In this document: piece after piece, positions 22,039-31,881 of the stretch
How positions within the stretch are numbered: the stretch's first letter is position 1
Layout: each line of letters begins with the position of its first letter
Assembly (NCBI GenBank): GCA_049840795.1
Contig: JASGJK010000044.1
Span: 62,001 to 126,000 of the forward strand
Length of the DNA stretch: 64,000 nucleotides
From: UPXZ01 sp049840795
GTDB lineage: Bacteria; Bacteroidota; Bacteroidia; Bacteroidales; Paludibacteraceae
Reading direction: 5' to 3'
Notes under the pieces: generated by a model
The model's input: only the letters and a program-made list of their open reading frames with translations
The model's database searches: none
What the model was told of the DNA's origin: nothing
Made by a program: the position numbers and the translations under genes

Positions 22039-23229
22039 TTATTTATACCACTCAAAATCAAACACGCTCCAAAAGCCATTCTTATTTCCCACAATACGTT
22101 TGGCACCTACGAAACGCTTATGATTATATTGGTCGTAATCTGTACTTCTCGGATCAAAACTACTAATATGCACGGTATTTGACGAATGTATGAATTTATT
22201 GTTACCAAGATACATACCGACATGAGATACAGCTATTTGCCCTGAATCTTCAATTTTAGGTTTTCCAAAAAACAACAAATCTCCTTTTTGTAGTTTTTCT
22301 AATCCCTGCGAAGTATCAACTTCCACTCCACAAAGATACTGTTGCGAAGCATCGCGTGGCAGAATAATTCCGTGCATAAAATAAGTCATTTTACACAAGC
22401 CACTGCAATCGACACCATTCGGAGAAACACCACCCCAAAAATAAGGTAAGCCCACAAACTCTTTTGCTAAGTTTACTAAATCATCTCCTGTGAGGCGCAC
22501 AAGAGACTTCCACTGATTCAGAGGAACAATTTCGCGAGACAAAACATATCCTTTTCTTCCATCGGGTAGCGTTACAGCACAATAATACTGTTCTTTTTCA
22601 TATTTACCGTCCAACAACAGAATATTTCCCATCAATACATCTGCAACAACGGACGAATTCTTGTATCGGTTTTCATATACTAATGTGTTTCGCGCAGTAA
22701 CTATGGCTTTAGACTTAGCGTTGTACCGTTTACGTTCCTCTACTGTTATCTTCTGTAGATATGTGTCTGTCCATCCGATATATCCGTCCGGTGTTTGAAT
22801 TTGCGACCATCCTCCTCTTACCTTATCCAACAATTTAACGGGTGTCCCCATTAATGCTTGAGTCACCATTTCTGAAGAGTATGAAGGTTTTTTGTAAATA
22901 TAAATTACTGACAGCGATACAAATGACCAACAACGTTCTCCAATTGCCACCGAAGGAAGAAACTGAACACTGTCTATAAAAGAAGGGAATACTTTTTTTA
23001 ATGTATCAACTAAATTTTTATAAACGCGGTGATCTGATATTTTACCTTTTAAAACGAACGTGGCTCCTTCAGATAAAGCTTCTACGTCATATATGCTTAC
23101 GCGCCTGTCAGGCACATACTTCACCCCTACTTCCTGTATGATTTTTTCGGCATCAGAAGTTTGACTGACAACGTATGGACACGCACATAAAACCATTGAA
23201 ATTAAATAAAAATATTTCCTTATTATCAT
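22039..23229 (-). CDS. NlpC/P60 murein endopeptidase with SH3 domains
   Basis: Secreted or periplasmic cysteine peptidase, probably a gamma-D-glutamyl-L-diamino acid endopeptidase cutting murein peptides. I start at 23229, where a signal peptide begins (MIIRKYFYLISMVLCACPYV); the frame is open further up to 23337, which lies over the promoter. About 396 residues, intact. Two bacterial SH3 regions (GTPVKLLDKVRGGWSQIQTP and LMGNILLLDGKYEKEQYYCA) precede the catalytic domain, which has Cys in NGVDCSGLCKM, His in VSHVGMYLG and the third polar residue in NKFIHSSNTVHISS. It is first in a three-gene unit with the epimerase and the GSCFA protein. Confidence 0.88.
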   Translation of the reverse strand: MIIRKYFYLISMVLCACPYVVSQTSDAEKIIQEVGVKYVPDRRVSIYDVEALSEGATFVLKGKISDHRVYKNLVDTLKKVFPSFIDSVQFLPSVAIGERCWSFVSLSVIYIYKKPSYSSEMVTQALMGTPVKLLDKVRGGWSQIQTPDGYIGWTDTYLQKITVEERKRYNAKSKAIVTARNTLVYENRYKNSSVVADVLMGNILLLDGKYEKEQYYCAVTLPDGRKGYVLSREIVPLNQWKSLVRLTGDDLVNLAKEFVGLPYFWGGVSPNGVDCSGLCKMTYFMHGIILPRDASQQYLCGVEVDTSQGLEKLQKGDLLFFGKPKIEDSGQIAVSHVGMYLGNNKFIHSSNTVHISSFDPRSTDYDQYNHKRFVGAKRIVGNKNGFWSVFDFEWYK

Positions 23230-23280
23230 AACATATAACACGTAATTACTTCCACTACATAGCATATAGCGAATACCACA

Positions 23281-23319
23281 CAAAGATACATCATTTTTAT
23301 ACAATAAAAAATGATGTAT
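23281..23319 (-). promoter_or_regulatory. Promoter -7 box and overlapping dyad upstream of the NlpC/P60 gene
   Basis: A perfect TAnnTTTG box (TATCTTTG, 23288-23281) lies 52 bases before the start codon. A perfect 13-bp inverted repeat (ATACATCATTTTT at 23286-23298, its complement at 23307-23319) overlaps the -7 box and extends into the -33 region, where only a T-run is seen. This is a good position for a repressor. Confidence 0.5.
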
Positions 23320-23469
23320 TAACAAAAGAATTATCATATTTGTGATGCAATAATGTTTTCAACAAATCAAAACCATCACAGGACATATACGCCAAAATGT
23401 CATACTTTTTTTTTCGCACAATTATTGACAGTTATTTTACATTAAATTATTAACATATAAAACAAAGAC

Positions 23470-23501
23470 TTGAATAAACTCGTAAAAAAAATGTATCTTT
23501 G
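23470..23501 (+). promoter_or_regulatory. Predicted promoter of secA
   Basis: TTG (23470-23472) and a perfect TAnnTTTG box (TATCTTTG, 23494-23501) are separated by 21 bases, about 98 bases before the secA start codon. Confidence 0.6.
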
Positions 23502-23598
23502 TGCGTTTTTGACTCTCCCAAAGAGTTTTATTAATTATTCGATAAAGCATTCAGGCAATTATAGTTATGTATTCAAACATCCAAACAAAATAAATTAT

Positions 23599-26500
23599 AT
23601 GGGATTCAATGATTTTTAAAGAAAGTTTTGGGCAATAAAGCCACGCGCGATATGAAAGAGATTTCGCCCGAAGTTGAGAGAATTAAAGCGGTGTATGATG
23701 AAATCAAGGGATTGAGCAACGATGAACTTCGCGTACGCACAGAGGCTTTAAAGGTTAAAATACAGCAAGCCATATCAGACGATAATGCACAAATTGAGAC
23801 ACTCAAAAGCAGCATAGAAGACACAGAAATTCATCTCAGAGACAAAATATACACCGAGATAGATAAGTTGGAAAAGGACATCAAATCAAAAATAGAAGAT
23901 ATTCTTGTTGAGATTTTGCCCGAAGCTTTTGCTGTGATGAAAGATACCGCACGCAGATTACACGAGAATTCGGAACTGATAGTTACTGCCAACGACTTTG
24001 ACCGTAAATTAGCCACCAAACACGATTTCGTAACCATTCAAGGCGACAAAGCCCATTATAAAAACGAATGGATGGCGGGTGGAAACATCATAAAATGGGA
24101 TATGGTGCATTATGATGTACAGCTGTTTGGTGGTGTGGTTCTTCACAAAGGTAAAATTGCCGAAATGGCAACCGGAGAAGGAAAAACATTAGTAGCTACC
24201 CTGCCTGTTTTCCTCAACGCACTCACTCATCGTGGCGTTCATGTAGTAACAGTAAATGATTACCTCTCAAAACGTGACTCCGAATGGATGGGACCACTCT
24301 ATATGTTTCACGGGCTGAGTGTAGATTGTATAGATAAACACCGCCCTAATTCCGAAGAAAGACGTCAAGCCTATTTGGCTGATATTACATTTGGAACTAA
24401 TAATGAATTCGGGTTTGACTACTTACGTGACAATATGGCAACCAGTCCGCTAGATTTGGTACAACGTATGCACAATTACGCCATCGTAGATGAGGTTGAC
24501 TCCGTATTAATTGACGATGCACGTACACCATTGATTATTTCGGGACCGGTGCCTAAAGGCGAAGACCAACTTTTTGAAGAACTTCGACCGAAAGTAGAAA
24601 AGCTGGTAAATACTCAACGAACGCTTGTTACCAATTATTTGGCCGATGCCCGTCGCTTGATGAAATCAGCTAATGAAAAAGAGCGGAAGAAGGTGTATTG
24701 GCTTTGTTTCGTTCATACAAAGGGATGCCTAAAAACAAACCGTTGATCAAATACTTCAGCGAACAGGGAGTAAAAGCGGCAATGCTCAAAACCGAAGAAA
24801 TTTATATGGAGCAAAATAACCGCCGTATGCCGGAAGCTACCGATCCGCTTTTCTTTGTCATCGACGAAAAGAACAATCAAATCGAAATGACCGACAAAGG
24901 GATAGATTTGATTACCGGTAATTCTGATGACCCATTGTTCTTCGTATTGCCCAACGTAGGTGAAGAAATTGCCGAACTGGAACGCGACACAACTCTTTAC
25001 TACCGAAGAAAAGTCAAGAGAAAAAAGACGAAATTCTTCAGAATTACTCTGTAAAATCTGAACGTGTACATACCATCAATCAATTATTCAAAGCATACTC
25101 ACTTTGTTTGAACGCGATGTGGAATATGTGGTGATTGAAAACAAAGTAAAAATTGTAGATGAGCAAACCGGACGTATAATGGAAGGTCGTCGTTATTCTG
25201 ATGGATTTCACCAGGCAATTGAAGCGAAAGAAAGTGTAGAAGTTGAAGCAGCCACACAAACATTTGCCACCATCACGTTACAGAATTATTTCCGTATGTA
25301 TCACAAACTTGCCGGGATGACCGGTACTGCCGAAACGGAAGCTGGTGAACTTGTGGGATATTTACAAGTTGGATGTGGTGGTAATCCCAACCAACCGTCC
25401 GATTACCCGTAACGATATGGAAGACCGCGTGTACAAAACCAAACGCGAAAAATATACTGCTGTTATCGAAGAAATTGTTAAATTAGTAGATGCCGGACGA
25501 CCGGTACTAGTAGGTACCACATCGGTTGAAATATCTGAATTATTGAGCCGTATGCTCGACGGACGAAAAATAAAACACAATGTATTGAATGCCAAGTTAC
25601 ACCAACGTGAAGCTGAAATTGTTGCCGAAGCCGGACGAAAAGGAATTGTTACCATTGCTACTAATATGGCTGGTCGTGGTACTGATATTAAACTGACTCC
25701 TGAAGTGAAAGAAGCAGGTGGTTTGGCTATCATTGGTACCGAACGTCACGAGAGCCGCCGTGTTGACCGTCAGTTGCGCGGGCGTGCCGGACGTCAAGGT
25801 GATCCGGGTATCTTCCGTGTTTTTTGTTTCGTTAGAAGATGATTTGATGCGTTTATTTGGCTCTGAACGTATTTCAAGTGTGATGGATAGACTCGGATTT
25901 GAAGAAGGCGAAGTAATAGAGCACTCTATGATTTCAAAATCCATCGAACGCGCTCAAAAGAAAGTAGAAGAAAACAACTTCGGTATCCGTAAACGACTTG
26001 TTCGAATATGATGACGTGATGAACTCGCAACGCGAGGTTATTTACAGTAAACGTCGTCACGCTTTAATGGGTGAACGTATCGGTGTGGATATCTCGCAAT
26101 ATGATATTTGACACTTCAGAAAACGTTGTTGTTAGTGCTAAAAATAATGAAGACTTCGAAGAATTAGAAATGGAATTGTTGAAAGTCTTTGCGATGGAAC
26201 CTCCTATTGAGAGAAGAAGAGTTGCGCTCAACCAAACAGACAATCCTTACTGACAAAGTGGTGGATGCAGCGTATCAAACATTCAAACGTAAGATTGACA
26301 AAATGGCTTCTATTGCCTATCCGGTAATCAAAGATGTTTATGAAAACAAAGGAAATCAGTATGAAAGCATTATAATACCTATTACTCGGATGGTAAACGA
26401 GTGTTTAATATTACTTCAAAATTAGAACCTGCATATAAAAATGAAGGGAAAGAAGTTATTAAGGACTTCCAAAAGCAGACATTGCTCTATATCATTGATG

Positions 26501-26919
26501 ATGAATGGAAAGAACACTTACGTCAGTTAGATGAATTGAGAAGTTCAGTACAAAATGCCAGTTACGAACAAAAAGATCCGCTTTTGATTTACAAATTAGA
26601 ATCGTTCGGATTATTCAAAGAAATGGTGGATAGCATCAACCGTAAGGTATTGGCTATTTTGATGCGCGGTCAAATACCTATGCGCGAATCGCAAGAAGTA
26701 CGACAAGGAGAACAGCAACGCCGTTCGGATTACAGTAAATACAGCACCCGCAAAGACGAGGTTTCGAGTAGAAGCGCCTCACAAGGCAGTGATCCCACAC
26801 AGCAAGATACTCGCGAGGTTCAAAAGACGGCTCCCATTCGTGTGGAGAAAAAAGTAGGTCGTAACGACCCTTGCCCTTGTGGAAGCGGGAAAAAATATAA
26901 AAACTGCCACGGAGCATAA
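23599..26919 (+). CDS. secA: Preprotein translocase ATPase SecA, heavily frame-broken in this sequence
   Basis: Essential ATPase that drives Sec export at the inner membrane. It starts at 23599 (MGFNDF, then a frame break near 23616) and ends at 26919. About 1,107 codons matches the long SecA of Bacteroidetes, which carries an N-terminal insertion. In order: Walker A MATGEGKTLVATLPVF, the DEAD-type box VDEVDSVLIDDARTP, MTGTAETEAGE, TNMAGRGTDIKL, GTERHESRRVDRQLRGRAGR, the helical scaffold (DDEWKEHLRQLDELRSSVQ) and the C-terminal zinc-binding tail CPCGSGKKYKNCHG. The frame changes about ten times, some not at homopolymers, but no domain is lost. An essential gene cannot really be in this state, so this region measures the error rate of the sequence. 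Confidence 0.92.
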
Positions 26920-26978
26920 GAAACCCAATGACAGTGATTGAGAACTGTAAATAGTGTACACGAAAAACATTAAAAACT

Positions 26979-27875
26979 ATGTTATTATACATCAACTGGA
27001 ATGTGAATCCGGAAATATTTAGTTTTCTGCCGGTTCGTTGGTATGGATTATTGTGGGCATTGGGAATATTCCTTGCCCTTATCATTGTACAAAAGCTCTA
27101 TAAGCACGAGCAATTGCCCGAAAAATGGATTGACAAACAATTTTTTTTTGTAGTTGTAGGCACCATTCTCGGGGCGAGATTAGGTCATTGTCTTTTTTAC
27201 GAATGGCATCCGGCAAAAGCACCGTTTGAAATACTGGGAATAACATTTAACAGTTGGAATCCCTATCTGAGTAATCCATTCAAAATTCTTAAAGTGTGGG
27301 AAGGCGGTTTGGCAAGCCACGGAGGCGCTATCGGAATTGTGATAGCGATGTATTATTACAGTAAAAACATAACACATAAAGGTTTTTTGTGGGGAATGGA
27401 TAGATTGGTAGTAGGTGCAGCCATTACAGGAGCATGTATTCGTTTCGGAAACTTGATGAACTCCGAAATTTACGGTAGCGTAACGGCTTTACCTTGGGGA
27501 TTCAACTTTCCACACGACGCACAATGGGACGGAAATCCACACCATCCGACTCAAATTTACGAAATGCTCTATTGTTTAATCACATTTGCCATCTTATGGT
27601 GGATGTATTGGAAAAAAGAAGCATATAAAAAAACAGGGTTACTCTACGGCGTATTTCTAATTGGTATTTTCGGAACACGTTTTTTACTGGAATTTATCAA
27701 ATTAGACCAAGAAGCATTTGAAAGTGGAATGATTTTAAATATGGGACAGATATTGAGCATTCCGTTTATCATATGGGGTATTTGGGCAATAGCAACCAGC
27801 AAAAACCGTCCGGTGACCGAAGATAAAATCACCACGCAACCGTTGACTAATAAAGCTACCAAAACAAAAAAATAG
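26979..27875 (+). CDS. lgt: Prolipoprotein diacylglyceryl transferase
   Basis: Inner-membrane enzyme that transfers diacylglycerol from phosphatidylglycerol to the lipobox cysteine of prolipoproteins. 298 residues, intact. It has multiple transmembrane helices, the N-terminal RWYGLLWALG motif, GGLASHGGAIG and the Lgt signature around GACIRFGNLMNSEIYG with the conserved Arg-Asn-Glu residues. The C-terminus is a polar tail. It lies 59 bases after secA and may be cotranscribed. Lipoprotein substrates in this window include the proteins at 51262 and 52838. Confidence 0.95.
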   Translation: MLLYINWNVNPEIFSFLPVRWYGLLWALGIFLALIIVQKLYKHEQLPEKWIDKQFFFVVVGTILGARLGHCLFYEWHPAKAPFEILGITFNSWNPYLSNPFKILKVWEGGLASHGGAIGIVIAMYYYSKNITHKGFLWGMDRLVVGAAITGACIRFGNLMNSEIYGSVTALPWGFNFPHDAQWDGNPHHPTQIYEMLYCLITFAILWWMYWKKEAYKKTGLLYGVFLIGIFGTRFLLEFIKLDQEAFESGMILNMGQILSIPFIIWGIWAIATSKNRPVTEDKITTQPLTNKATKTKK

Positions 27876-27921
27876 AATCGTTCCGTTATCGTATTTCGAG
27901 GAAGATGTGTATGTTTACAAG

Positions 27922-28015
27922 GTAAGCCTCCCAAATAAAAAATAGCCTGCAAGATTTGACAAAATCAAACAGGCTGTTTTTTTTGAATACAATACGGCTG
28001 ATTTGGGAGGCTTAC
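27922..28015. mobile_element. 94-bp miniature element derived from the IS66 right end
   Basis: Perfect 15-bp terminal inverted repeats (GTAAGCCTCCCAAAT and complement) enclose about 64 bases that match the region just after tnpC in the IS66 at 12061-14146, including the hairpin AGCCTG...CAGGCT followed by T8. It has no coding capacity. The flanks (TTTACAAG / TAATTACG) are not a duplication. It lies 46 bases after lgt, and its hairpin probably now serves as the lgt terminator. Confidence 0.75.
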
Positions 28016-28097
28016 TAATTACGATTAAGGGGAGCATCAGATGGTGTTCCCCTTAATTATTATTATAATCTGTAAATCTTTTACAGAAAATCGGATA

Positions 28098-30521
28098 TTA
28101 TTTCACAGGAATTCTCATCTTGTAGAAAGAACGCCATACGAAAAACATGGATATCAAGAGCAATATGGCACCAATAATATGGTGCGTAATGGTATAAGAA
28201 CGTACACCATCGGCACCTACACTCGACATATTTACAGCAATTTCCACTGCCAATAAGCCAAACAAGGTCGAGAACTTAATAATCGGATTTAATGCCACAG
28301 ACGTTGTATCTTTGAAAGGATCACCTACGGTATCGCCAATAACGGTAGCCTCGTGCACAGGCGTATTCTTTTCTTTGAAATCAACTTCTACTAATTTCTT
28401 GGCATTGTCCCACGAACCGCCGGCATTTGCCATATATATCGCTTGGAATAAACCGAAACACGCTATCGAAATCAAGTAAGAAACAAAGAAGTTGGGGTCG
28501 AACAAAGCGAATGCCAACGTAGCTGTCATCAATGCGATAAAGATATTCCACATACCTGCTTGCGCGTATTGCGTACATATTTTTACTACCGTTATAGAAT
28601 CTTCTCTATCCGCTGCGGCTTTATCTAATCTCATATTTTTCTTGATGAACTCTACTGCACGATAAGCGCCCGTAGTTACAGCCTGAATAGAAGCGCCAGA
28701 GAACCAAAACACCATTGCACCACCGGTAATAAATCCAAGTAATACCGGTGCTTCGGTCAACTGAAGATTTAACATACCCGTTTTTTGCAACAATAAAATA
28801 ATGGAAAAAATCATCGTAGTGGCACCTACTACCGCCGTACCGATTAATACCGGTTTTGCCGTTGCTTTAAATGTATTACCTGCCGAGTCATTAGCTTCCA
28901 AGTAGTGTTTCCCCATTTCAAAATCGGGTTCAAAGCCAAAATCACGTTTTATCTCTTCGCTGATACCCGGTATGCTTTCCGTTTGAGCTAATTCAAATAC
29001 CGATTGGGCATTGTCCGTTACAGGACCATAGCTATCTACGGCAATATTAACGGGACCCATACAGAGGAAACCGAAAGCCACCAAACCGAAGGCAAATATA
29101 TGCGCGTATTGTATTTGCTCCATTCCCGGAAGCCCTGAAATAAAGTAGGCAGCCGTCATTAGCGCTACCATCAACATACCTTTCCAATAAGCAGAAAAGT
29201 TTCCGGCTACAATCCCCGAAAGAATAGTCAAGGATGCCCCCCCCTCGCGTGAAGCTTGTACTATTTCGTGTACGTGTTTTGATTTGGAAGAGGTAAATAC
29301 TTTGGTAAATTCAGGAATCAACACGGCAGCCAGCGTACCACAACTAATGATTGACGCCAATTTCCACCACAGTCCATTCGGAAGGTCGCCAATAAGGAAA
29401 TGACTCATAATAAAACTGATAGAGATACAGGCAATAGCCGAAATCCAGATTAAGCGGGTTAACGCTTCTTCAAAGTCAAACTCAAGTTTATCGCCGTATT
29501 TCTTTTCAGATATAGCTTGATTAATAAAATAAGATATTCCCGAGAAAATATCCATTAAAAAGCGCATACCAAAGATCCATACAATAAGTTTTGCCTGAAG
29601 ATGAGGATCGCCAATGGCAAGTGTGATAAATGAAATAAGCGCCACACCGGTTACACCGTAGGTTTCAAAACCATCGGCAGTAGGTCCAACACTATCTCCG
29701 GCGTTGTCACCGGTACAGTCGGCAATTACACCGGGGTTTCGCGGGTCATCTTCTTTTACCTTAAATACTATTTTCATTAAATCCGAACCAATATCGGCAA
29801 TTTTAGTGAAAATACCTCCGGCTATACGCAAGGCTGAAGCTCCCAACGATTCACCAATAGCAAAGCCAAGGAAACAAAATCCAACGATTTCGCGCGAAAC
29901 AAATAAGAGGATAATAACCATCATTACCAATTCCAACGAAATAAGGAACAAACCGATGGAAATTCCGGAACGCAAAGGGATATTCACCACATCCCAAGGA
30001 CGACGGCGAAGTGATGCAAAAGCAGTACGTGAATTGGCATACGTATTAATACGGACACCATACCACGCTACGGCGTAAGACCCTCCCATACCCACAATGG
30101 AGAAAAACAAAACAAGTAAAATCACCACCGGTGTAGAAATTCCGTTTTCGGCGTGTGCATTTGCCATCGTCAAATAAAAAATCATAGCGATGGAGATGAT
30201 TCCAAACAGAATTAATAAAAATTTTCCTTGTTGTATCAAGTAGGTCTTACAAGTTTGGAAAATGGTTTCTGCTACATCAAGCATAGATTTGTGAGCCGGC
30301 AGTTTTTTTATCTGGCTCTTAAGGTACAAACTGATACCCAATGTACCCACGATTACCAATGAACCGTAAAACAGCAACTGCCATGCCGATAAGTTAAAAA
30401 AGAGTGGAAACTGCCCCTCATGTAAGTCGGGGATTTTAAGATCGGCTTCACTGGCAAAAGATTTTGCCGCTGCCGCAAGGAACGTAAATAAGAGTAAAGA
30501 ACTCCGTTTAAGTGTTTTCAT
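28098..30521 (-). CDS. hppA: Membrane-bound ion-translocating pyrophosphatase
   Basis: Integral membrane enzyme that couples hydrolysis of pyrophosphate to ion pumping. I start at 30521, where a signal-like N-terminus begins (MKTLKRSSLLLFTFLAAAAK), rather than at 30572. About 807 residues and 14-16 helices, intact. Active-site motifs are DDPRNPGVIADCTGDNAGDS in the first half and GDTVGDPFKDTTSVALNP near the end. In GNTFKATAKPVLIG the position that separates subfamilies is Lys rather than Ala, which in known enzymes marks K+-independent proton pumps; this is inference. It saves energy from biosynthetic pyrophosphate. A -7 box (TAACTTTG, 30591-30584) lies 63 bases upstream, at the edge of the island repeat. 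Confidence 0.92.
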   Translation of the reverse strand: MKTLKRSSLLLFTFLAAAAKSFASEADLKIPDLHEGQFPLFFNLSAWQLLFYGSLVIVGTLGISLYLKSQIKKLPAHKSMLDVAETIFQTCKTYLIQQGKFLLILFGIISIAMIFYLTMANAHAENGISTPVVILLVLFFSIVGMGGSYAVAWYGVRINTYANSRTAFASLRRRPWDVVNIPLRSGISIGLFLISLELVMMVIILLFVSREIVGFCFLGFAIGESLGASALRIAGGIFTKIADIGSDLMKIVFKVKEDDPRNPGVIADCTGDNAGDSVGPTADGFETYGVTGVALISFITLAIGDPHLQAKLIVWIFGMRFLMDIFSGISYFINQAISEKKYGDKLEFDFEEALTRLIWISAIACISISFIMSHFLIGDLPNGLWWKLASIISCGTLAAVLIPEFTKVFTSSKSKHVHEIVQASREGGASLTILSGIVAGNFSAYWKGMLMVALMTAAYFISGLPGMEQIQYAHIFAFGLVAFGFLCMGPVNIAVDSYGPVTDNAQSVFELAQTESIPGISEEIKRDFGFEPDFEMGKHYLEANDSAGNTFKATAKPVLIGTAVVGATTMIFSIILLLQKTGMLNLQLTEAPVLLGFITGGAMVFWFSGASIQAVTTGAYRAVEFIKKNMRLDKAAADREDSITVVKICTQYAQAGMWNIFIALMTATLAFALFDPNFFVSYLISIACFGLFQAIYMANAGGSWDNAKKLVEVDFKEKNTPVHEATVIGDTVGDPFKDTTSVALNPIIKFSTLFGLLAVEIAVNMSSVGADGVRSYTITHHIIGAILLLISMFFVWRSFYKMRIPVK

Positions 30522-30583
30522 AAAAAAATTAGATATTTGTGTGTGTGAATAAATGATTGATTTTAAAATCAAAAAAAAACGAC

Positions 30584-30591
30584 CAAAGTTA
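30584..30591 (-). promoter_or_regulatory. Predicted -7 box of the hppA promoter
   Basis: TAACTTTG on the minus strand is a perfect TAnnTTTG match, 63 bases before the hppA start codon. No good TTG was found at the right distance. The upstream half of this promoter lies within the duplicated sequence 30590-30938. Confidence 0.4.
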
Positions 30592-30678
30592 CGAAATTAT
30601 GTTCGTAAATTGTCTGAAAAATGCAACTGTTTTTCGCCCTTTTTGTGTTAGATTTTGTTATCAAAACACAAAAAAAAA

Positions 30679-30704
30679 GGAACTTCTCAATAAATGAAAG
30701 TTCC
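30679..30704 (-). terminator. Terminator hairpin after the M48 gene fragment
   Basis: Stem GGAACTT / AAGTTCC (30679-30685, 30698-30704), followed on the minus strand by a run of T (30678 downward). The same hairpin follows the intact M48 gene at 54940-54965. Confidence 0.65.
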
Positions 30705-30740
30705 CTCTATAATTATACATTTTTGACGTGGATTCAATGC

Positions 30741-30938
30741 TTACAATAGCGCCTGAATGCGTTGTAAAAGTGTAGGATGCGAATAGTTTACAAACACCAC
30801 AGCCGGATGCGGTGTAAGGTTGGATAATGCTTGAGACGAGATTTTTTTCAGCGCCGATATTAAGTCGGATGCTTTACCATTTTGCTTCACAAAATAATCT
30901 GCCTGATACTCAAACTTACGCGAGAGTACATTCATTCC
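30741..30938 (-). pseudogene. 3' fragment of an M48 peptidase gene
   Basis: The last 64 codons (MNVLSRKFEYQADYFVKQ through the end RIQALL) are the same as the end of the intact gene at 55002-56226. Upstream of 30938 the frame enters unrelated repeat B sequence. The fragment lacks the HEXXH catalytic site, so it cannot be active. It results from duplication at the island boundary. Confidence 0.9.
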
Positions 30939-30940
30939 GT

Positions 30941-31144
30941 CGTCCTTTCGGGTCTGCTCTTCAATAGTAAAAAAATTGTGCATTGGTTACTGGGATATGT
31001 CATCCCAGTTCTTGTATTATCAGGATTTTTAACTTGCCTGCCGTTTACCCGCCGTAGGAGGGCAGGCAGGTCCGGCAATAAATTTTCATGGCAAACATAT
31101 GAAATTATTTTTGTTTTTTACGGATTAAAAATCATAGGTGGTCG
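30941..31144. repeat. Island inner direct repeat B, left copy
   Basis: 204 bases nearly identical to 54625-54827, same orientation. It begins CGTCCTTTCGGG, contains an inverted repeat built on CCTGCC / GGCAGG near 31037-31070 and ends ATAGGTGGTCG. No coding sequence is seen. It abuts repeat A directly on the left side of the island. Confidence 0.85.
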
Positions 31145-31294
31145 AAAGATCTTTATTCCTTAAAAAATTTAAGAAATATGTATGCATTTAGTTGAAAATA
31201 GAAGAAAAACAACAACTAAATTATCTCGGAATATCTAAAATATCTTTTAAAAGAAGCATTTCTTAATAAAAGTTATCTTCCGACCACTCCTGAC

Positions 31295-31345
31295 TAAAAA
31301 TCCTCATATTACATTTACTTCGGATTATAAATCCTCGTATCGGGA
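31295..31345. repeat. Cassette-end repeat, copy 1
   Basis: About 51 bases nearly identical to 31929-31979 (differences at two or three positions). It ends in the palindrome CGGATTATAAATCCTCG and the sequence TCGGGA. It follows the tipless RHS fragment at 31384-31858 on the minus strand. Confidence 0.7.
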
Positions 31346-31383
31346 GTTTTTACTATTAAAGAAACATATCCGAAAGGACGGGG

Positions 31384-31858
31384 CCACAAGGTAAGGGCTT
31401 ACGTAGGCGGTAAAGTCCACCGCACCCAGGCGGGCTTCCGCCTGCCTGCCGTTTACCGTTACGCCTTCGCTTCCGCCGTGCATCTTTACGGTGCGCTCGC
31501 CTGCGGCATCATACAGGTAATTGCTTACGTAGCCGTTATCACTTAATGCCAGCAGGCGGTTTTCTTCGTCCCACAGGAGTTTGCGCTCGTTTACTGCCCG
31601 CAGCACACTGTCATTAGCCATTGTGCCGGTAGATACTTGCAGTAAATTGCCGTTGGCATCGTAGCGGTATAGGTGTGACCTCGTTTCCTTAGGAGTTTCG
31701 GATGTTTCACCGCGGTAGCTTTCGTCTTCTATGGAAGCTATCTGCTGTGCGTTGTTGCCGTTATACGTATAGTTCAGGGCATAGCCCGCATTCAGTGTGC
31801 CGGTAAACTGTAAATCGGTTTGCGTTATATTCTGTTTCTTGGAGGTGATGTTATGCAG
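31384..31858 (-). pseudogene. Orphan RHS fragment (tipless copy)
   Basis: 475 bases matching 35954-36428 of the large RHS gene without gaps and with only a few differences; the upstream 330 bases are essentially identical. It encodes RHS-core sequence (LHNITSKKQ, ANDSVLRAVNERKLLWDEEN, YDAAGERTVKMHGG) ending at YVSPYLVA. The frame then runs into unrelated codons and stops at 31325. It has no promoter, core end or toxin tip. It starts at almost the same point of the RHS core as the other orphan module (YDNL.NITSKKQ). Confidence 0.88.
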
Positions 31859-31881
31859 AACTTACCCCATAACTGAAAACA

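Larger units (their letters stand above)
30590..30938. repeat. Island boundary direct repeat A, left copy
   Basis: 349 bases nearly identical to 54852-55199, in the same orientation. It contains the last 64 codons of the M48 peptidase gene, its terminator hairpin and about 90 bases beyond. The match stops abruptly at 30938, where the island begins. Confidence 0.9.

Noticed and set aside
23599..26919. secA as a genuine pseudogene
   Set aside because: SecA is essential, every domain is present in order, and neighbouring genes show the same kind of scattered single-base shifts. Sequence error is the simpler explanation.
30741..30983. An 80-codon small protein gene
   Set aside because: Its last 64 codons are an exact duplicate of the end of the M48 gene, and the first 16 come from repeat B read antisense. 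It lacks the catalytic site.
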